Below are positions 43,315 through 58,166 of a DNA stretch of 64,000 bases, piece by piece (the stretch's first letter is position 1; each line of letters opens with the position of its first letter). The notes beneath the pieces were generated by a model that searched no databases, was not told where the DNA came from, and saw only the letters and a program-made list of their open reading frames with translations. A program made the position numbers and the translations under genes. Source of the stretch: Pyrrhoderma lamaoense (Eukaryota > Basidiomycota > Agaricomycetes > Hymenochaetales > Hymenochaetaceae); assembly GCA_002794735.1 (NCBI GenBank), contig NBAZ01000020.1:62001-126000 (forward strand), given 5' to 3'.

Positions 43315-46300
43315 ATGGACCCTTTACAAGCACTCCAGGCAGCGTACTCAGTACCGTCAGACTCTGAGGAACAAGCAGAACTACTATCCAACCTCCGGGA
43401 GAACCTCGAAGCCCACCCAAGTTATATACCAGTTCTCTGTTCAAGTCTTATCAGAGGCATTCCGGGTGCTCATGACTCATTATTAAAACGTTGGACTCTT
43501 GATCTTCTACATTATGGGATAGCCAGAGCAAATTTACCCATTGAAAAAAGAACAGAGCGTGCGTAGCACCCAGTGAGCCTAGTTAAATTTGTTTAAACTC
43601 AGAATAATTATCACAGTTGCCAATCAGTCTTTGGATGTTTTGTCTGGCGTGTTGAATGACCCAAATCCTGAAAATGTTAAGACAGCAATACAATGCTTTG
43701 GGACAGTTTATCCTCTCCTTTTTCGATACCTGTGAGTCCAGTGTGAAGGCGGAAGAGTTTCATTTTGCTGAGTTACATATGTCTATAGCTGCATAAACCG
43801 TTCCCAGCGCGGTATTTGGGATACCCTGTCCGCATGCAGAAAGAGAATAATAGAGATGCTATGGTCTCCAACGTCTACAAGTGGTATCAAGTTAACCGCC
43901 TTGAAGTTCGTCCAGAGAGTTATTTTGGTACAAACACGCGGTGTATCAGATCCTAGGGTAAGCATACTTCTCTCTCTTTCACTTCGCGCTTGTTTGTATA
44001 CTTAACACCTTCAATCATATAGTTACAAAAACCGAATGATCCTAATCTCTCGTTTTGTCCTGCCGATCACCCTTTTATTCTTGCGGTGCAGCTTGAGGCA
44101 GAAGCACAGAAACTCATGGAAGGTGTTATAACGATATTTTATACAATGCCGTGAGTTGCATTTAGCCCATACCTATGTACCTATGCTCAAGTTAGGCTTA
44201 GTAACCCAGATATGATGGCCGCAGTAGTGAATAGTTGGGGGCAACTTGTAAAATTACGGCCTTCTCTGCAAAACATTGTCATCACGGCTCTTACGAGCTG
44301 GACTCCCGGTGCTATCTACCACCTCCCTGCATCTGTTGTGAGAAGCATAGAAAAAGCTGTCCGAATCCTCCTTTTACATTTCACTCGGTAAGTACCACAA
44401 TAGTCTAACTATTCAAACATCGATGTGTGTCTTATTCTTTGCCTTGTTTCGCAGTACTCCCCAAATAGGTGCCACATATGCCCATCAGCTTAACGAGGCC
44501 CTTACAACACAAGCTGCTAGGATGGAACAGGCAATTTTGAATGAGAGGAATAGGAAAGCGGCGATAGCGGCTGAAGCAAGTCGTAAACGATCTATCAGCG
44601 CTCTCAGTGAAGAAGCAATTGAAGCGAAGCGTCAAAAGACGGATAATGGGGGCTCTGTTTCTGTCTCTAGCGTGCTTGCAAACTTTGATTTCAGCATACT
44701 TCCTCACAACCTTATTACAGAGCTGATCATCTCGAACTTGCAAGTATTAACGGAGCGATCCTTAACTAGTGCCATTAATGTAAATGCAATATATATTCCC
44801 GATATAACATACTCACCTATGATAACCTTTCTAGGCCTATAAAAAGGCTAAGGGTTCTGCCCCACCAACCGATACTCCAGTCTCTGCTCCACCCAGAGCA
44901 GATTCCGAGATGTCTGTTGATACTAAAGATGTTGATGAACAGGAAGTAGAAGTCAAAATTGAACCCGTTGATCCTTTGGCAATGGATATAGGGGATGATG
45001 AAGTTGATTATGAACCAGAGAAGATCAACATCGAGGTACGCATGTGGCCTATAGGGAATGATCAAAGTCACTGAGAATAACCAAAATTTAGATAGCTCGG
45101 GACGAAGCAATGATCACTGGTCTCCCTGACGGCATGGAGCTCATAGATATCGATGATTCAACACAGATAACAAACTTCAGATTACCTGCCCCTAGAGAAT
45201 TCTCGGAATCGGAGAGAGACTTAGTAGTGAAATCTTCAATGGCAAGAATATGGGCCACAAACGGCTTCTTAGGAAACTCGACTTCCTCAGTAGCTCATCA
45301 TCAATTAGGGCAGGGTGCACAACCTCAGGATCTCTATATGTTGTTGTTAGTTAGAATGATAACTCGGGCAGCGTCTAATGACGAGTCTGACAAAAACGAG
45401 TCTGATGAACAGGAAGATGAGACGGCTGGACCTATGCAAGTCAGCTCCCTATCAAGGAAAGAACGTATCCGACAGACAGTGTTTGACTATGTCATGTCGG
45501 ACTTCCCGGGAAGGTAAGTTTCCCCAATTTTGTTTGGGCGCAATTTCAATGACGCTTAAATGAAGGGTTCGCCTCGCTCTAATCTGGATGAATGAGGAGT
45601 GGTATAATGATACTATAAGAGCTTCAGAGAATCCGAATTGGGTATGCTACATACGTTATTCGCCTGTGATTTCTCACTGATCTTATTTAAATCAGTTCAG
45701 AAATTATCCAGTCTGGGTTGAAAAGTTAGTTACGGCCTATGAGACCTTATTAGATAATAAAGATAGGACACTGTCGCGGTTTCTTCTGGATATTCCTTCC
45801 GTACCTCAGAGTTCATTCATCATGCTTCGAGATCTCTGTTGTGAAAAGGATCGGTAAGTGTAGATTATAAATTTGTATCATTTAGCTAAATTATATCCAG
45901 GATGCAGGTAGGATTTTCAACTCTCCGGGAATTTGTTTTACAAAGACCGCCCCTACGATCCCAAGCTATGAAAATTTTACTTGATTTGACAACACATCAC
46001 CGTATGCTCTTCAGACACATTCATAGATCTATTTTAACATTCCTCTATCTTAGACAAGGTCACACGAGGGGCAGCAATTATCACTGTTAAAAGATGGGTG
46101 CCTGACATGCAGCCTATGGGTGACATGGTCCGCACGTTTGCTGTACGCTTGCTTGGCCGACTTCAAAAACAGACCTCGAGTAATCGACAGTCAGAAGACA
46201 ATGTAAAAGATGAGACTATGGAGGATGGTGAGATGCCGCAGGATGAGAGGGTACAAACAGAATTTCTTCCGGATAAAATTGAACTTCCAGTAGAAAAGTC

Positions 46301-47580
46301 ATTAGTCCTCCAGCATGTTGAGCTTATCTTCGCGCTTTGCGCAAAATACCCTGAGTTCTTGGACGAGTAAGTGGCCTATAGTCTAATTTCTAGGCAAGGA
46401 AAACTAACAACCATACAGAATTTTTGATTCCTATGTACACATGGATATCTCAATTCAGGAAGCTATTCAAGATCTAATAACCGCCCTTATCCGTTCACTC
46501 GGTCCAAATAATCCAAAATTACTCGCCATCATGCAAAATTTCCCTCAAGGTTCTGAGTCATTGGCATTGCGTGTCCTATCAATCTTTACAGAAACAGGGC
46601 GTCCAAGCGCCTCTTTAGTGACTCTGGTCAAGGGACTAATGTCTCAAAGAGAACTAGATCCAAGATTCTTGATTCCTATCATCGCTGAGATGGATAAAGT
46701 AAGTAGTACACAGCTAGGATTAAGTAATAGCTATATGATATTAATTCTTATCGCATCAAAGGCTGATATTATTCAATACTTGCCGCGCATCGTGTCTCTG
46801 CTAAACGGCACCGCGGAGACAAAACAACTTGTGAAAAGCGTATTTGAGTCGATTGTAACCACACCTCCACAGACCTTCGGTAGTGTTACATCAAATCTTC
46901 CTCGTGTTCGGCAGAGTGAACTTCTCCAGCCAGCCGAGCTGATGGTCCTATTGCATGAATCAGAGAAAGAAATAGGCCTTAAGAGTACAATTGAAGGTGC
47001 GTTACCTGGACTCTGGCTGGCCACTACCACTACTAATTCTAATTCATATCAAAGCGATTGGCATATGCTTCTCCATGACGGATGTCTTCCGCTATGAAGT
47101 TCTTGCTGTAGTCATGCAGCAAATTGTTGATGAGCCTGTTTTACCCGTTCTGTTCTTAAGAACCGTAAGTCAAATAAAAAGCCCATGTTTTTTCTATTGT
47201 ATTAAGCAAACTTGTTGTAACAGGTAATTCAGGCTGTTACAACCTATAAGTCATTAGTTGGATATGTTTCGACTACTCTACTTTCCCGTCTCATCACGAA
47301 AAAAATATGGACCAATCCCCCATTATGGGAGGGCTTTATTCGTTGTGCTAAAACCATTGCCCCCGCAAGTTTTGGAGCTTTGTTGCAGTTGCCAAAGGAC
47401 CAGCTTCGGGAATTAGTTGACAAACAGCCGGGTCTGAAATCTGGTTTGCGAGATTTTGTCTTGAAAAAGGCTGGTAACAAAGCCCGACAAGCTGGATTTC
47501 TTGACCTATTCGGTGAAGATCCAGGCCAAAATATAGCGCCGCAGCCCCAAACTCAACCGCTTCCTGCTCCTAGCACTTGA
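43315..47580 (+). CDS. PTA1: symplekin/Pta1, mRNA 3'-end processing scaffold
   Basis: Symplekin (Pta1 in yeast) is the HEAT-repeat scaffold of the cleavage and polyadenylation factor. ATG 43315 starts MDPLQALQAAYSVPSDSEEQ. The N-terminal HEAT domain follows: SLLKRWTLDLLHYGIARANL, SLDVLSGVLNDPNPENVKTA, GTVYPLLFRYL, and GIKLTALKFVQRVILVQTRG. A Lys/Arg-rich linker (RKRSISALSEEAIEAKRQKT) and an acidic region (VDEQEVEVKIEPVDPLAMDI) come next. The C-terminal symplekin domain is in 45.9-47.5 kb: LRVLSIFTETGRPSASLVTL, PLLWEGF-type block LWEGFIRCAKTIAPASFGAL, LPKDQLRELVDKQPGLKSGL. Stop at 47578-47580. About a dozen introns of 50-70 nt. All family regions are in order and open. Confidence 0.92.
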
Positions 47581-48262
47581 GCCAACGTGTTTGGAGCATT
47601 TTTATTTCGTTTCATCCACATTTATTGCACGTTATTGCATGATATTTTAGGGTAATTGTAAAATTCTTTCCGACTTTCTCATGACTGTACGCAACTCGTA
47701 AACTGGTATATTATCAGCACAGTAGAACGCTACTTATATACTTTTGACTATGTATTTTATCAATGTTTTAGCCTAAATAATCACAGCATAGCTTTCAATA
47801 CAATACATTCGGAGTGGCTTAAGTCGGATTTATGATTAATTTAGTAGTCAGGGTCAGAAGACACATGCTAAGAAGCTTCACTTTCACCGAGCATCACCTT
47901 TGTTAGAACCGTGACTTCGCAAGTCTATATAACATCGTCTGACCATCAGCCTCTGAGGCTTAATTGCACTCACAGAAGGAGGTGTCTTTCGTAGCCATCG
48001 GCCATCATCCTCTTGCGCTGGCTAGCGACACACATAATTCTATTCATCGGAGACGTTTGATATATCGAGACACTATCTTCGTACGAGTACAAGCTGTACT
48101 ACTTCTGAGACTTGATCCCCTGTCATCGCCTATTGACATTCACCAGCTAGTTGCTGTTAGAGACAGACAAACACCCATCTTTTGTCCTTTATTATCTTTT
48201 CTTCTTCTGTCTTTCTTGAATACAAGCGCCACGGCCTCTCTCTTTCTTTCGTCTTCTGAACA
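47581..48262. promoter_or_regulatory. upstream region of the SLT2 gene
   Basis: About 680 bp between PTA1 and SLT2 (tandem, both +). The last 130 bp before the ATG are strongly pyrimidine-rich (TTTATTATCTTTTCTTCTTC near 48185-48210), typical of highly transcribed fungal promoters. No gene seen. Confidence 0.5.
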
Positions 48263-51326
<3,064 letters not shown>

Positions 51327-53135
51327 AGATTTAATGTCCCGTTGTCGACGATTTTGGTTACAAACTGTTGACATCATATTTTATGTATCTTGATCTGTGT
51401 TTTATATTCCTTTTCTTTGTCCTTGAACTTTCTTATCCCTCCTCATCTTCACCACCCGTTATCGCCGTTTGCATGCACCTTCAGTCCCTCTCTGTTATCT
51501 ACAATCTACGAATTATCTACTACAAGCCACACGTTTATAAATTGCAATGCATTAGAGCTCTCTAGTTTATTTTTCCCCTTTCCCTGACTTGTCTCACCTT
51601 TTGACTTCAACAATCAATTGATTATGTAGAATAGAAGAACCATCGCTCTCTTACTCCTCCTTATTTCCTTACCCACTCCCCAGATTATCCGCCTCCTAGG
51701 TTTCTTCCGTCATTTGTAGTGGGTTTGTATATTCGTAATTACTGTCGTTTTATGTTGGAAACACAAGTATGCAATATTATAGTAAAATATACGTTTTGAT
51801 GAGACAAAGAATCCGATTGTCTCTTAGCCGGGAATGTCAAACCATGGATAATAATCGTTAAAACCCCACTGGCATTGACATCTAGGGATTGATGCTTTTA
51901 GTAGACGTAGATGTAAGTGTATATGTAGGTTGTAGCTTCTACGATTATCTGTTATTCAGATAGAAGCTGGCATGGTATCATCCAGCTTCTCTCAATCTAG
52001 TAAATGAATGCTTTTTGTACCTCCCTATGCCTTATACGAGTAGCAGAGCGATGTGATGTCTCTTAAAACGTGAACAAGAGCACATAGCCGTCATATACAT
52101 GTACATACCCTGAACTCGTCTAAGCAATAAAATGAAGGCAAAGAACCACGTAATATGTCGAAATGCTTTAAGATTTGAAAACTCGAAGTTAATAAGATAT
52201 GCATACATGTAAGAATCTAACTTTAGAAAAGCTCCTTAAGGACTCTTTTAAAGTCCAGTAGTCCTATGCAAACAAAAATACTTCCTGGATGATAAATACT
52301 ATACACACCTGGCAAAATTTCGACTCTCTTATTGCGCAGTACGAAGCAGATGTATCACATGAACAAAATCCACACTTTCAATGTAATAATCAATCAAAGT
52401 AGAGCAGAAGCGTATACTATATAACTCCAGCTGTACATTGTGTGTCTTCAGGAATACAGGAGTTTAAACATGCAGATGATATCAACTCCTTCTTTTCATC
52501 ATCATGTTGATGGTAAGTTCAAGTGCAACCTGTGCGGCATCCAGTAAATCCCGAAGGCCAATAGTCCAGACATAGCTTGTTTGCTCAATGTTGAGATGAT
52601 AAGCTATAGTGATAATATAACAGTTAGGAGCTTCTCCAACGGACTATGTGACACCCAAATAAGAATACATTCAGTAGAGACAGTATAATTCAAGGTTTTT
52701 CTTATGAAACAGAACAAAGCAGGCTATTGTGGGTAGTACTTAATATAGTGTTCTCTTTGGGACGAGAGAGATGGTGTCCTTGTGAGACATGAAGAATATA
52801 CTTGCTTATTTTCGTCTTTAACTCAGGATCAGAACCTATTTTGATTCGTAATGACGAATTGAGACTTCTCTGATTTCCAATAAAAAGATGTAAGGTAACC
52901 GTAATGAAATATGGTATTGCGTCCACATTCTCCGTAGACAGTGTGATGCTCTCTCACCTATTTGACTAACCAGTAAAAATACATCTATGGTAATTGAGAT
53001 TCTTCTTGTCTCTTAGTCTAGTTCTAGTGTATAATAAGTTCATAGATCATAATCATAAATCATAACGCGGATATGTGATTAATTGTCATCAAGAATATCC
53101 TTTATCCCTATATAAACCGTTGAGTTTATCCATTG
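51327..53135. other. 1.8-kb region with only a weak gene candidate
   Basis: The 3' flanks of SLT2 (+) and NBP35 (-). The first 300 bp are T-rich and probably hold the SLT2 3' UTR. A minus-strand candidate lies at 52482-52980 (separate entry). Otherwise no ORF with family resemblance. Confidence 0.45.
52482..52980 (-). CDS. possible small multi-exon gene, unknown
   Basis: Two open segments look coding. The upstream one (about 52926-52795) reads DAIPYFITVTLHLFIGNQRS then SLRIKIGSDPELKTKISK, beta-strand-like and followed by a possible donor (AAG|GTATAT-like context). The downstream one ends at TGA 52482-52484 and reads TSYVWTIGLRDLLDAAQVAL then ELTINMMMKRRS, helical. The spacer between them fits one or two introns. 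I cannot find a convincing start codon or name a family. It may be a small conserved protein or an old gene remnant. Confidence 0.3.
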
Positions 53136-54207
53136 TTACCTGAGATCAGATACCAAAGAAACAGACTTACTTTCTATAATATCAAGATAAGCGGTTGTAG
53201 CTGGACTATCCGGGTATTCATCAAGGAAGCTAACACCATAATCCGCACTTTTCCCGATTCGAGGATCCAAAGGGACAGCACCTAACAACTCAACGTTCAT
53301 TTCCTCAGCAAGACGTTTGGCACCGCCAGTACTTGGCTTGAATATCTGTGATTTTTCTTTGCAATTTGGACAAACAAAACCACTCATGTTCTCGACAACG
53401 CCAAGTACACGAACACCTACTTTTCGACAGAAGTCGATTTCTCTGCGGACATCTTGAAGTGCAACCTCTTGTGGGGTTGTAATTACAATGGCACCGTCGA
53501 TTCCGCTCTCTTTCAGATATTGTACAACAGAGAGATGTTCGTCGGAGGTACCAGGTGGGGTATCGACTAAGAGGTAATCTAGTGTACCCCAGTCAACGTC
53601 CTTGAGAAATTGTGAGATAATCCCATTTTTCTTTGGACCTCGCCACATGACGGCGGCATTTGCAGAGGGAAGCATCAGACCGACGGACATTGCTGAGAGA
53701 TTATCTGAAACGTAGACCGGAGACCATCCTGCAGACGATGCGTGAACCTGTTCCGAAGCAATTCCAAGGATAGTAGGAATTGAAGGACCACAGATGTCCA
53801 CATCCATTATACCTGTCTGCAAAGATTCAAGAGAATAGGGGCAAAGCATATGAGATAGAAAGAAAAGGGGTACGCACAGAGGCATAAGTATAGCTACATA
53901 CCTGACAATCCTCGTCTGCAGCGAAAGCCCAGGCTAGCTGAGCACAAAATGTACTCTTTCCTACACCGCCTTTCCCACTCAATATTAGTATTTTCTTCTT
54001 AACATGAGACATCCGTTCCCGTATGAATGGCAAAGCTGGATCGGGACCTTTTGGTTTATTTGTTGCACATATATCTTGATTTGCACATCCCGCGCAGGCA
54101 TCGGCCTTGCCTGCTTGGTCAGAGTCTACACCCGGGCAGTGTTCTGGGGCATTATCGGGCACAACAGATGGATTCGGGACGGCCACAGGTTGAGAAACGG
54201 CCAGCAT
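53136..54207 (-). CDS. NBP35: Nbp35, cytosolic Fe-S cluster scaffold
   Basis: Nbp35 (NUBP1) is the P-loop ATPase scaffold of cytosolic Fe-S assembly. There are two exons: 54207-53902 and 53816-53136, joining DCQ to [20 protein letters not shown]. The N-terminal ferredoxin-like motif is present as C-x13-C-x2-C-x5-C ([20 protein letters not shown] then QDIC). This distinguishes Nbp35 from Cfd1. The deviant Walker A is [20 protein letters not shown]. Further landmarks are [20 protein letters not shown], the Asp of [35 protein letters not shown], and the bridging CxxC in [16 protein letters not shown]. The C-terminal SVSLVSDLR may be slightly different if a further intron exists. Start at 54207 gives the full Cys motif. 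Partner pathway gene MMS19 is at 33-37 kb. Confidence 0.95.
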
Positions 54208-54618
54208 GGTGGTAGTTGGAAGTTAAGATGCGCTGTGAGTAAGTGCGTATATGTGTCTTATTCATCATCATTCAACCACGATCAAGAGTTAAAGTAGACT
54301 TCTGTCCGAGGTGCCGATCTCCGGGTTTGCCCCCGCAGTTTTTTTTTTCTTTTTCCTTACTTTTTATCGATTTTTTTGACTCCTATTTTCCCTGTCTGAA
54401 ATTTGATTTTCGTTCCTAGATGTTCTAGGCGAGATCGAAGGAATTGTATGTAGCATATGGAATGAGGATATATAAATGAGACAGCTCCGAACAAACGTCT
54501 CCCCGTGGACCTTCTTGTCTTCCACCCTTTCCCCCAGCAGCATCCCGTTGTACCTTAGTCGGAGTTGCGAGACAAGAAAATACACTTTCATAAAATCAAA
54601 AAAGAAGACTGAATAACG
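54208..54618. promoter_or_regulatory. divergent promoter, NBP35 / SLC35F
   Basis: 411 bp between two ATGs, with a T10-type run at 54340-54350 and a second T-rich patch to 54375. Homopolymeric T tracts of this kind commonly exclude nucleosomes in fungal promoters. Confidence 0.55.
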
Positions 54619-56525
54619 ATGGCAGATATCACTAACGTCACAACAAACGATCCTCCATCCTTCAATCGTTCAGAGTCCAAAAACTCTACAGCCGACTCCG
54701 TCTCAAAATTTGTGCAGCCATCATCAGGAGGAGCTATAGAACAAAAGAATGGGTCTGATATAAAAAACGATGTTCGCCCGCCCATCGACTACAGCCGTCC
54801 CTCTGCGTTCGTAAAGAGTCTTTGGAGACGATTTTTAAGTCTCTGGACTCGCCGATTTTGCCTTTCATTGTTCGCCGGACAAGTTGTATCTCTTTGTATC
54901 ACCTGTACAAATGTAACGACAACAGAACTTGTGGACAGGAATTGGTCATTGTCGACGACACAGACTTGGTTCCTGTGAGTAATCCCTCCATTTTAGCTTG
55001 GAAACTTAGACTTTCAAGTCACTATGTATGCGTTGAAGATATCATGTGCTAACTGAATTTTTTTCCAGCTACTTCTCTCTTTTTATAATCTATACGCCTT
55101 ATACGATCTATCAATGTAAGGCAGAACATTATATGTACTCAAAAGGTCGAAACAACTGAACGCTGATTGCTCAACTTCTAGATGGCTTCAAAGGATGGGG
55201 TAAAATGATTCTCAGAGATGGCTGGAAGTGTATGGCATCTATTTTAGTTCTCATCTACTCTATTGAATGACAATTAAACGATATCAATCATAGATATCAT
55301 TCTTGCCGCCTGTGATGTTGAAGGCAACTTTTTGGTCGTCAGGGCTTATCAGTACACGACCCTGTTATCATGCATGCTACTCGATGCGTGAGTTCCCCCT
55401 TTATCCTTCTCTATCCTCCTAATAGAGTAATAATAACGTTATTCCTCGTTCCAAATACCATTGAATATATTAGGTGGGCCATTCCCGTTTGCCTGTTCTT
55501 CTCATGGGTATATATGCGTCCGAAATACCGATATACTCAATTACTTGGAGTGTTAGTGTGCATTGGCGGTCTTGGACTATTGGTTGCTTCCGATGTAATA
55601 ACAGATAAGGACTATTCTGCCGTTAACATGGCACTCGGTGACGTCTTCATGATCATTGGTGCCAGTTTGTATGGGTTCAGTAAGTTTCTTCCTAATCAAT
55701 CTAACAATTATATGATTTTCTGAGCGTCTCTTTCTTTTCCCTTCTATACAATCACCCTACGCACGGAATAACACTCCGGTTTTTTTGTTTCTCTTTTGTA
55801 GCCAATGCAACTGAAGAGTTCTTTGTAAGAAAATCGCCTCTGTATGAAGTCGTTGGGCAACTTGGCATGTGGGGTATGATTATCAATGGTATTCAGGCCG
55901 CTGGCCTAGAACACGAAGATATGCGAACTGCTACTTGGGATGGTTTCAATAGTAAGCAATACCACTATTATTCTTATAATAACTCGGAAATAATTACTAA
56001 CACTGTATGACTATCTCTCAGTTGGTTTGCTTGTGGCATATACAGCTGCTATGTTCATCTTGTACACTGTCGCTCCCTTGTTGTATAGACTTGCTTCATC
56101 GGCGTATTACAACCTATCGTTGCTATCAAGTGACTTTTATGGTCTCCTTTTTGGATTGTTCCTTTTCGTAAGTATCATCACTTAACCCCATCCTCTCCTC
56201 ATGATCCAACCTTTATTCAAACATGAAACTCACAACGCAATGTTTATATAGCATTACAAGCCCTACTGGCTATACTTCCCAGCATTTGTGGTCGTACTTC
56301 TCGGCCTTGTGATTTACTTCTGGTCTGCAACGCGTATGTTATTTTTCTCACCTATCTGCAAATACCCTTGTTCACGACTTGCTCACGTACACTTGGAATT
56401 GTATAGCCGAAGAACAAGGAAAACTTGACCCCCGTGCTCCTACTTATGTCAAAAAGCGTGGTGATGCCTCTGAACCAGATTTGGAAGAGAGTGTTACAGA
56501 AGCCGTACCGAGGTTGATCGCCTGA
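54619..56525 (+). CDS. SLC35F-type solute transporter (DUF914)
   Basis: A ten-helix member of the SLC35F1/F2 branch of the drug/metabolite transporter superfamily. ATG 54619 starts a hydrophilic N terminus of about 75 residues (MADITNVTTNDPPSFNRSES). Helix 1 is in LSLFAGQVVSLCITCTNVTT. Later exons include YFSLFIIYTPYTIYQ, DGFKGWGKMILRDGWK, YIILAACDVEGNFLVVRAYQ with YTTLLSCMLLDA (family signature), WAIPVCLFFSWVYMRPKYRY, LGVLVCIGGLGLLVASDVIT, GDVFMIIGASLYGF, SLLSSDFYGLLFGLFLFHYK and FPAFVVVLLGLVIYFWSAT. The tail ends EAVPRLIA with TGA 56523-56525. Ten or so short introns. Location in endomembranes is typical; substrate unknown. Confidence 0.9.
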
Positions 56526-56836
56526 GGGTTTATGACACCACTCATAATCATTATTAACTCTTTTCGTTTGGGTTTTCGTTTATCATCATAGTTATTATGA
56601 TGACGGCAGTATATTCGGTGATAGGTAGTGAGAAACAGATTTACTAGTTTTTAGCCCCTTTTCCCTATCTTTTTTATCTTTTTTAATAAGATTGTATGAA
56701 ATATCTCTGATGCGAATCCACCTGTTGTCTTTGTACGCCTGGTCTATACAATAATAAACAAAAAGAACTTACTTTTAACAGGAAACTTGACAAATAAATA
56801 CAAAGACAAAGACTAAAAATCGAGGTAAAATCATAT
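56526..56836. other. intergenic, SLC35F 3' flank and tRNA 3' flank
   Basis: About 310 bp. On the minus strand, directly after the tRNA, TTTT at about 56827-56830 is a good RNA polymerase III terminator. No protein gene seen. Confidence 0.55.
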
Positions 56837-56937
56837 GGGCCTAACCGGGAATTGAACCCGGGACCTCTCGCAAGCATTGGGAAAACTCCCAGAGTAACAA
56901 CCCGAAGCGAGAATCATACTACTAGACCATCAGGCCC
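56837..56937 (-). tRNA. tRNA-Pro (CGG) with a 28-nt intron
   Basis: Read on the minus strand, GGGCCTG pairs with TAGGCCC as the acceptor stem (one G-U). The T arm is CCCGGGTTCAATTCCCGG-like with GGTTCAA. The anticodon stem is TCTCGC/GCGAGA and its loop reads TTCGGG before the intron, so the anticodon is CGG (Pro). An intron of 28 nt follows position 37, the canonical place, and contains a GGGAGTTTTCCC hairpin. A D arm with GGTCTAGTAGTA serves as the A box. A TTTT terminator lies shortly downstream. CCA is not encoded, as expected for a nuclear gene. Confidence 0.94.
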
Positions 56938-57345
56938 TAAGAGGGAGTCTGATTTATAACAGCCATGTCATCGTGCATCAAGAAGATAAGATACGTGTAT
57001 TATATATATCACACCTCTTATAATATCATTGAATATCATATTCAATATGATGATTATACCTATTCTGCTTAAGCACTCCTTTGCAGATCATACATATACC
57101 TTTGTTGATACGAGGCTTTTATCTTATATGAGAATGGCTGAAACACGCAAGAAAAGTTGAACTTATTATATTTTTACCATATTAAAGATTGTAGGGAAAG
57201 CGTATGCTGATACTATGTAAACAATGATGTCCATTGATATACTACACAGAAATATATTATGCAGTTAGACAGGAAGAGAATTCTGATGATGCGATGCGAT
57301 GTTAGTTTGAAGTGTGTTACAGGTTTGAGGATTTTCTCTTGGCCT
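56938..57345. other. intergenic region
   Basis: About 400 bp with an ATATATAT patch near 57000 and a short inverted ATATCATTGAATATCATATTC-like repeat near 57020-57045. It is upstream of the tRNA and downstream of the small conserved gene. No gene seen. Confidence 0.5.
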
Positions 57346-58166
57346 TTATACAAGACGAGAGTTGTCCACCCATTCCACCTTGGTAGTCTTATCATTGGTT
57401 TCAGGAAGCGTTTGCTCGAGGTGAAGCTTTTCCTTCTCTCGGAGTTCACGACCCTCAGCAAGTTTCTATTAGTAAAAACGTTAGTGAAAAGTGAAATTAG
57501 GATGATATATAGATATATGTACCTTCTTAAGCTCTTGGACGCTTGCTAACAGTGAATCAACTGCGTTTTCCGAGACTCTAGACATCTGTTGGAATTGCAG
57601 AATTGAGACAAGGATATGGCTTATAGTAAATATTAATCAAGATAAAAGAGAGGGGGGAGACATACAGTATCACCGGTCTGTCTCATTACCTCATTGAATC
57701 TTTTCTCGATGGATTGTTGGTGGGCTCTAAATTCTTGTTGGGTCTGTTCAAATGACTTAAAATTTTCTGGGGAGAAACCGTGTCCAAGAGGTCCCGATAA
57801 CTGAAAGCTCGGTGTTACTGGGTTAGAAGACTCCACAACAGGTACCGGTGCAGCAACTATCGGTGGAGGGGCATACTGTTGCTGGCCATTGTTCACTGGT
57901 GATTGGGGGTAAGAACGCTCGTACTCGGGTGCTGCTTGAATCTGTTGTTGGTTATGTCTTGAGCACCAGCTTCTCCACTCACGCCCATGCAGTCCGCGCT
58001 GCTCGGCCTGCGTACGTTGCTCTTGGGCGTGCTTCCACCAGGCCATAGCTCCTGCGCCGAGACCGAACCAGAAGAAACGGCGGAAGAAGCCGACTCGGTG
58101 AAAGTGGTGATGGAAGGCATGGTAGCGTTGAAAGCGAAAGAAATCGTTGGGTGACATTCCTTGCAT
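57346..58166 (-). CDS. conserved small protein with HH-rich N terminus, unknown
   Basis: Three exons from ATG 58166. Exon 1 reads MQGMSPNDFFRFQRYHAFHH, then an aromatic/Gly hydrophobic patch (FFRRFFWFGLGAGAMAWWKH) that could be a short membrane anchor. A Gln/Pro-rich disordered part follows, then a helix (EQTQQEFRAHQQSIEKRFNE) ending at GDT near 57665. Exon 2 gives MSRVSENAVDSLLASVQELK. Exon 3 gives KLAEGRELREKEKLHLEQTL and ends VEWVDNSRLV with TAA at 57346-57348. The coiled-coil C terminus suggests oligomerisation. The N-terminal pattern recurs in hypothetical proteins of Agaricomycetes as far as I recall, without a known role. Confidence 0.75.
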
